Source: Brevundimonas sp.
GTDB taxonomy: Bacteria; Pseudomonadota; Alphaproteobacteria; Caulobacterales; Caulobacteraceae
Length of the DNA: 6,136 nucleotides
Assembly (NCBI GenBank): GCA_020253595.1
Contig: JADCBH010000186.1
Location: 1-6,136 of the forward strand
Reading direction: 5' to 3'
Below are positions 5,020 through 6,136 of the stretch, one piece after another. A program made the translations under genes and the position numbers. Within the stretch, counting starts at the first letter, position 1. Each line of letters opens with the position of its first letter. The notes beneath the pieces are model-generated. The model worked only from the letters and a program-made list of their open reading frames with translations, was not told where the DNA came from and searched no databases.

Positions 5020-5991
5020 CTAGAGCGTAAGGACGATCTTTCCGACGTGCTCGCCCGCCTCCAGCCGGAGGTGGGCGAGAGCGGCTTGATCCAGCGGGAA
5101 CGTCGCGTCGACAGGCGGCCGGACCGCGCCCGATGCGATCCAGGGCCAGACCCTGCTTTCGATGGCGGAAGTCAGACGGGCCTTTTCATCGCTCGATCGG
5201 CGACGCAGGGTCGACCCGGTCAGCACGGCCTGTTTCATCATGAGCAGCAGAAGATCGACCTGGGCGAGCGTGCCGCTCTGTGTCGCGATGACCACCCAGC
5301 GGCCGCCGGGCCTGAGCGCGGCCTGGTTCGCTTCAGCATAGGCTGCGCCGACCATGTCGAGGATGACGTCGGCCCCACCTGTATCGACGAGCCGCGCTGA
5401 CAGATCCTGAGCTGAGGCGTCCAGGCTGATGTCCGCCCCTAATGCACGCGCAGCGTCGGCCTTGGCAGCCGTCCGTGATGTCGCGACGACCTGCGCGCCG
5501 TGGGCCTTGGCCATCTGGATGGCGGTAACCCCGATGCCGGACGTCGCACCGTGCACCAGAAGGGTCTCGCCGGATTGCAAACGTCCCGCTTCGAACACGT
5601 TGGCGAAGACCGTGAAGACTGTCTCAGGCAGGGCTGCGGCGTCTGTGAAATCCAGCCCCCCGGGAACTGGGAGGGCATGGCGCGCATCGACAACGGCGAA
5701 CGTGGCGTATCCACCCCCGCCAAGCAGGGCGCAGACGCGATCTCCGATATGCCAGCGGTCTACGCCCTTGCCGACCTGATCGACCTCTCCGGCGACCTCA
5801 AGGCCCAGGATATCGGAGGCACCCGGAGGCGGCGGATAGAGCCCTTGCCGTTGGAGGAGGTCGGGGCGGTTCACCCCGGCCGCCCGCACCCGAATGCGAA
5901 TCTCGCCCGGACCTGCCACTGGATCGGTGCGATCAGCGACCTTCAGAGCTGTCGCAGGCCCCTTGCCGTCTTCGATCTCGATCACGCGCAT
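5020..5991 (-). CDS. NAD(P)H:quinone oxidoreductase, zinc-independent MDR superfamily (PIG3/zeta-crystallin-like)
   Basis: A 323-residue cytoplasmic oxidoreductase of the medium-chain dehydrogenase/reductase superfamily, close in length to PIG3-type quinone reductases. The GroES-like N-terminal half carries AAGVNRPDLLQRQGLYPPPP (residues 37-56) and ILGLEVAGEV (61-70), typical of this subfamily; no zinc-binding cysteines are seen. The Rossmann half has the nucleotide-binding loop VHGATSGIG (146-154), then GAQVVATSRT and LRPGGRWVVI (226-235). The family transfers electrons from NADPH to quinones or related carbonyl compounds. The open frame continues upstream to 6123, but the ATG at 5991 is preferred: a GGGAG ribosome site (6002-5998) lies 6 bases before it, and MRVIEI is the usual family start. 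A GTG directly before it is a minor alternative. The gene diverges from the one starting at 6072. Substrate is not predictable here. Confidence 0.93.
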   Translation of the reverse strand: MRVIEIEDGKGPATALKVADRTDPVAGPGEIRIRVRAAGVNRPDLLQRQGLYPPPPGASDILGLEVAGEVDQVGKGVDRWHIGDRVCALLGGGGYATFAVVDARHALPVPGGLDFTDAAALPETVFTVFANVFEAGRLQSGETLLVHGATSGIGVTAIQMAKAHGAQVVATSRTAAKADAARALGADISLDASAQDLSARLVDTGGADVILDMVGAAYAEANQAALRPGGRWVVIATQSGTLAQVDLLLLMMKQAVLTGSTLRRRSSDEKARLTSAIESRVWPWIASGAVRPPVDATFPLDQAALAHLRLEAGEHVGKIVLTL

Positions 5992-6071
5992 CACGATCTC
6001 CCGAGCCTTGCATTCGGCCGTGTCCGGGCGCGTAACTACAGGGCAGGTGATGTCGGGCCAAGGAGGCGACC
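5992..6071. promoter_or_regulatory. divergent intergenic region expected to hold two promoters
   Basis: Eighty bases separate the ATG of the minus-strand oxidoreductase from the ATG of the plus-strand gene at 6072. Both genes have clear ribosome sites here (GGGAG at 6002-5998 minus, AGGAGG at 6061-6066 plus), so both promoters should lie inside or overlap the coding ends. TTGCAT (6008-6013) and TAACTA (6032-6037) are weak plus-strand boxes; I see no convincing pair for either direction. Confidence 0.3.
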
Positions 6072-6136
6072 ATGACGTTTGAGGACCTGGAGCCCCGTCT
6101 CCAGCGGGGTGCGAGTTTGGCAAACCTCTCTCGAGA
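6072..6136 (+). CDS. start of an unidentified gene, cut by the right edge
   Basis: An ATG at 6072 lies 5 bases after a consensus-like Shine-Dalgarno (AGGAGG, 6061-6066). It opens an uninterrupted frame to the window end: MTFEDLEPRLQRGASLANLS and one further Arg. The fragment is charged at first and looks cytoplasmic, with no signal peptide. Twenty-one codons are too few to name a family. It is supported mainly by the ribosome site and its divergent position relative to the oxidoreductase gene. Confidence 0.6.
   Translation, partial: MTFEDLEPRLQRGASLANLSR

Noticed and set aside
5992..6123. 44-residue N-terminal extension of the oxidoreductase
   Set aside because: The extension is Pro/Trp-rich, overlaps the divergent gene and its ribosome site, and the ATG at 5991 has a good Shine-Dalgarno and the family's usual N-terminus.

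Overview
GC-rich DNA that looks chromosomal and alphaproteobacterial, most likely Caulobacterales (a Brevundimonas/Caulobacter-like genome). The main evidence is a DUF1013/TrcR-type cell-cycle regulator, a protein family typical of Alphaproteobacteria. The placement comes from recalled family features; no database search was run.

Layout. Positions 1-1836 (minus) hold most of a UvrD/PcrA-type DNA helicase whose C-terminus runs off the left edge. A strong intrinsic terminator (1961-1992) separates it from trcR (2020-2685, minus), so the helicase probably uses its own promoter near 1867-1895. The 204-bp divergent gap 2686-2889 carries a possible trcR promoter inside an operator-like inverted repeat, then a leader with mutually exclusive hairpins. 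It may also hold a promoter for the rightward genes.

Positions 2890-5016 (plus) are a tandem cluster of three secreted-protein genes. All three carry the same short four-cysteine module resembling ONE repeat of the cyanovirin-N homology (CVNH) lectin fold, with identical cysteine spacing (C-x13-C-x16-C-x13-C). Genes 1 and 3 join it to a beta/gamma-crystallin domain with NDxxSS calcium signatures. Gene 2 joins it through a proline-rich linker to a different C-terminal domain. Gene 1 appears to have suffered a recent nonsense mutation that cuts off the end of its second calcium signature. The ancestral reading frame can still be followed to a stop that overlaps the gene 2 start (TAATG). The trio is the most unusual part of the window; a cell-envelope, glycan-binding or calcium-stabilised role is inference.

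Positions 5020-5991 (minus) encode a zinc-free PIG3-type NAD(P)H:quinone oxidoreductase that converges on gene 3 with a 3-bp gap. At the right edge a divergent plus-strand gene begins at 6072 behind a near-perfect Shine-Dalgarno; only 21 codons are visible. No tRNA, rRNA, insertion sequence or CRISPR array was seen. No intergenic stretch exceeds 300 bases.
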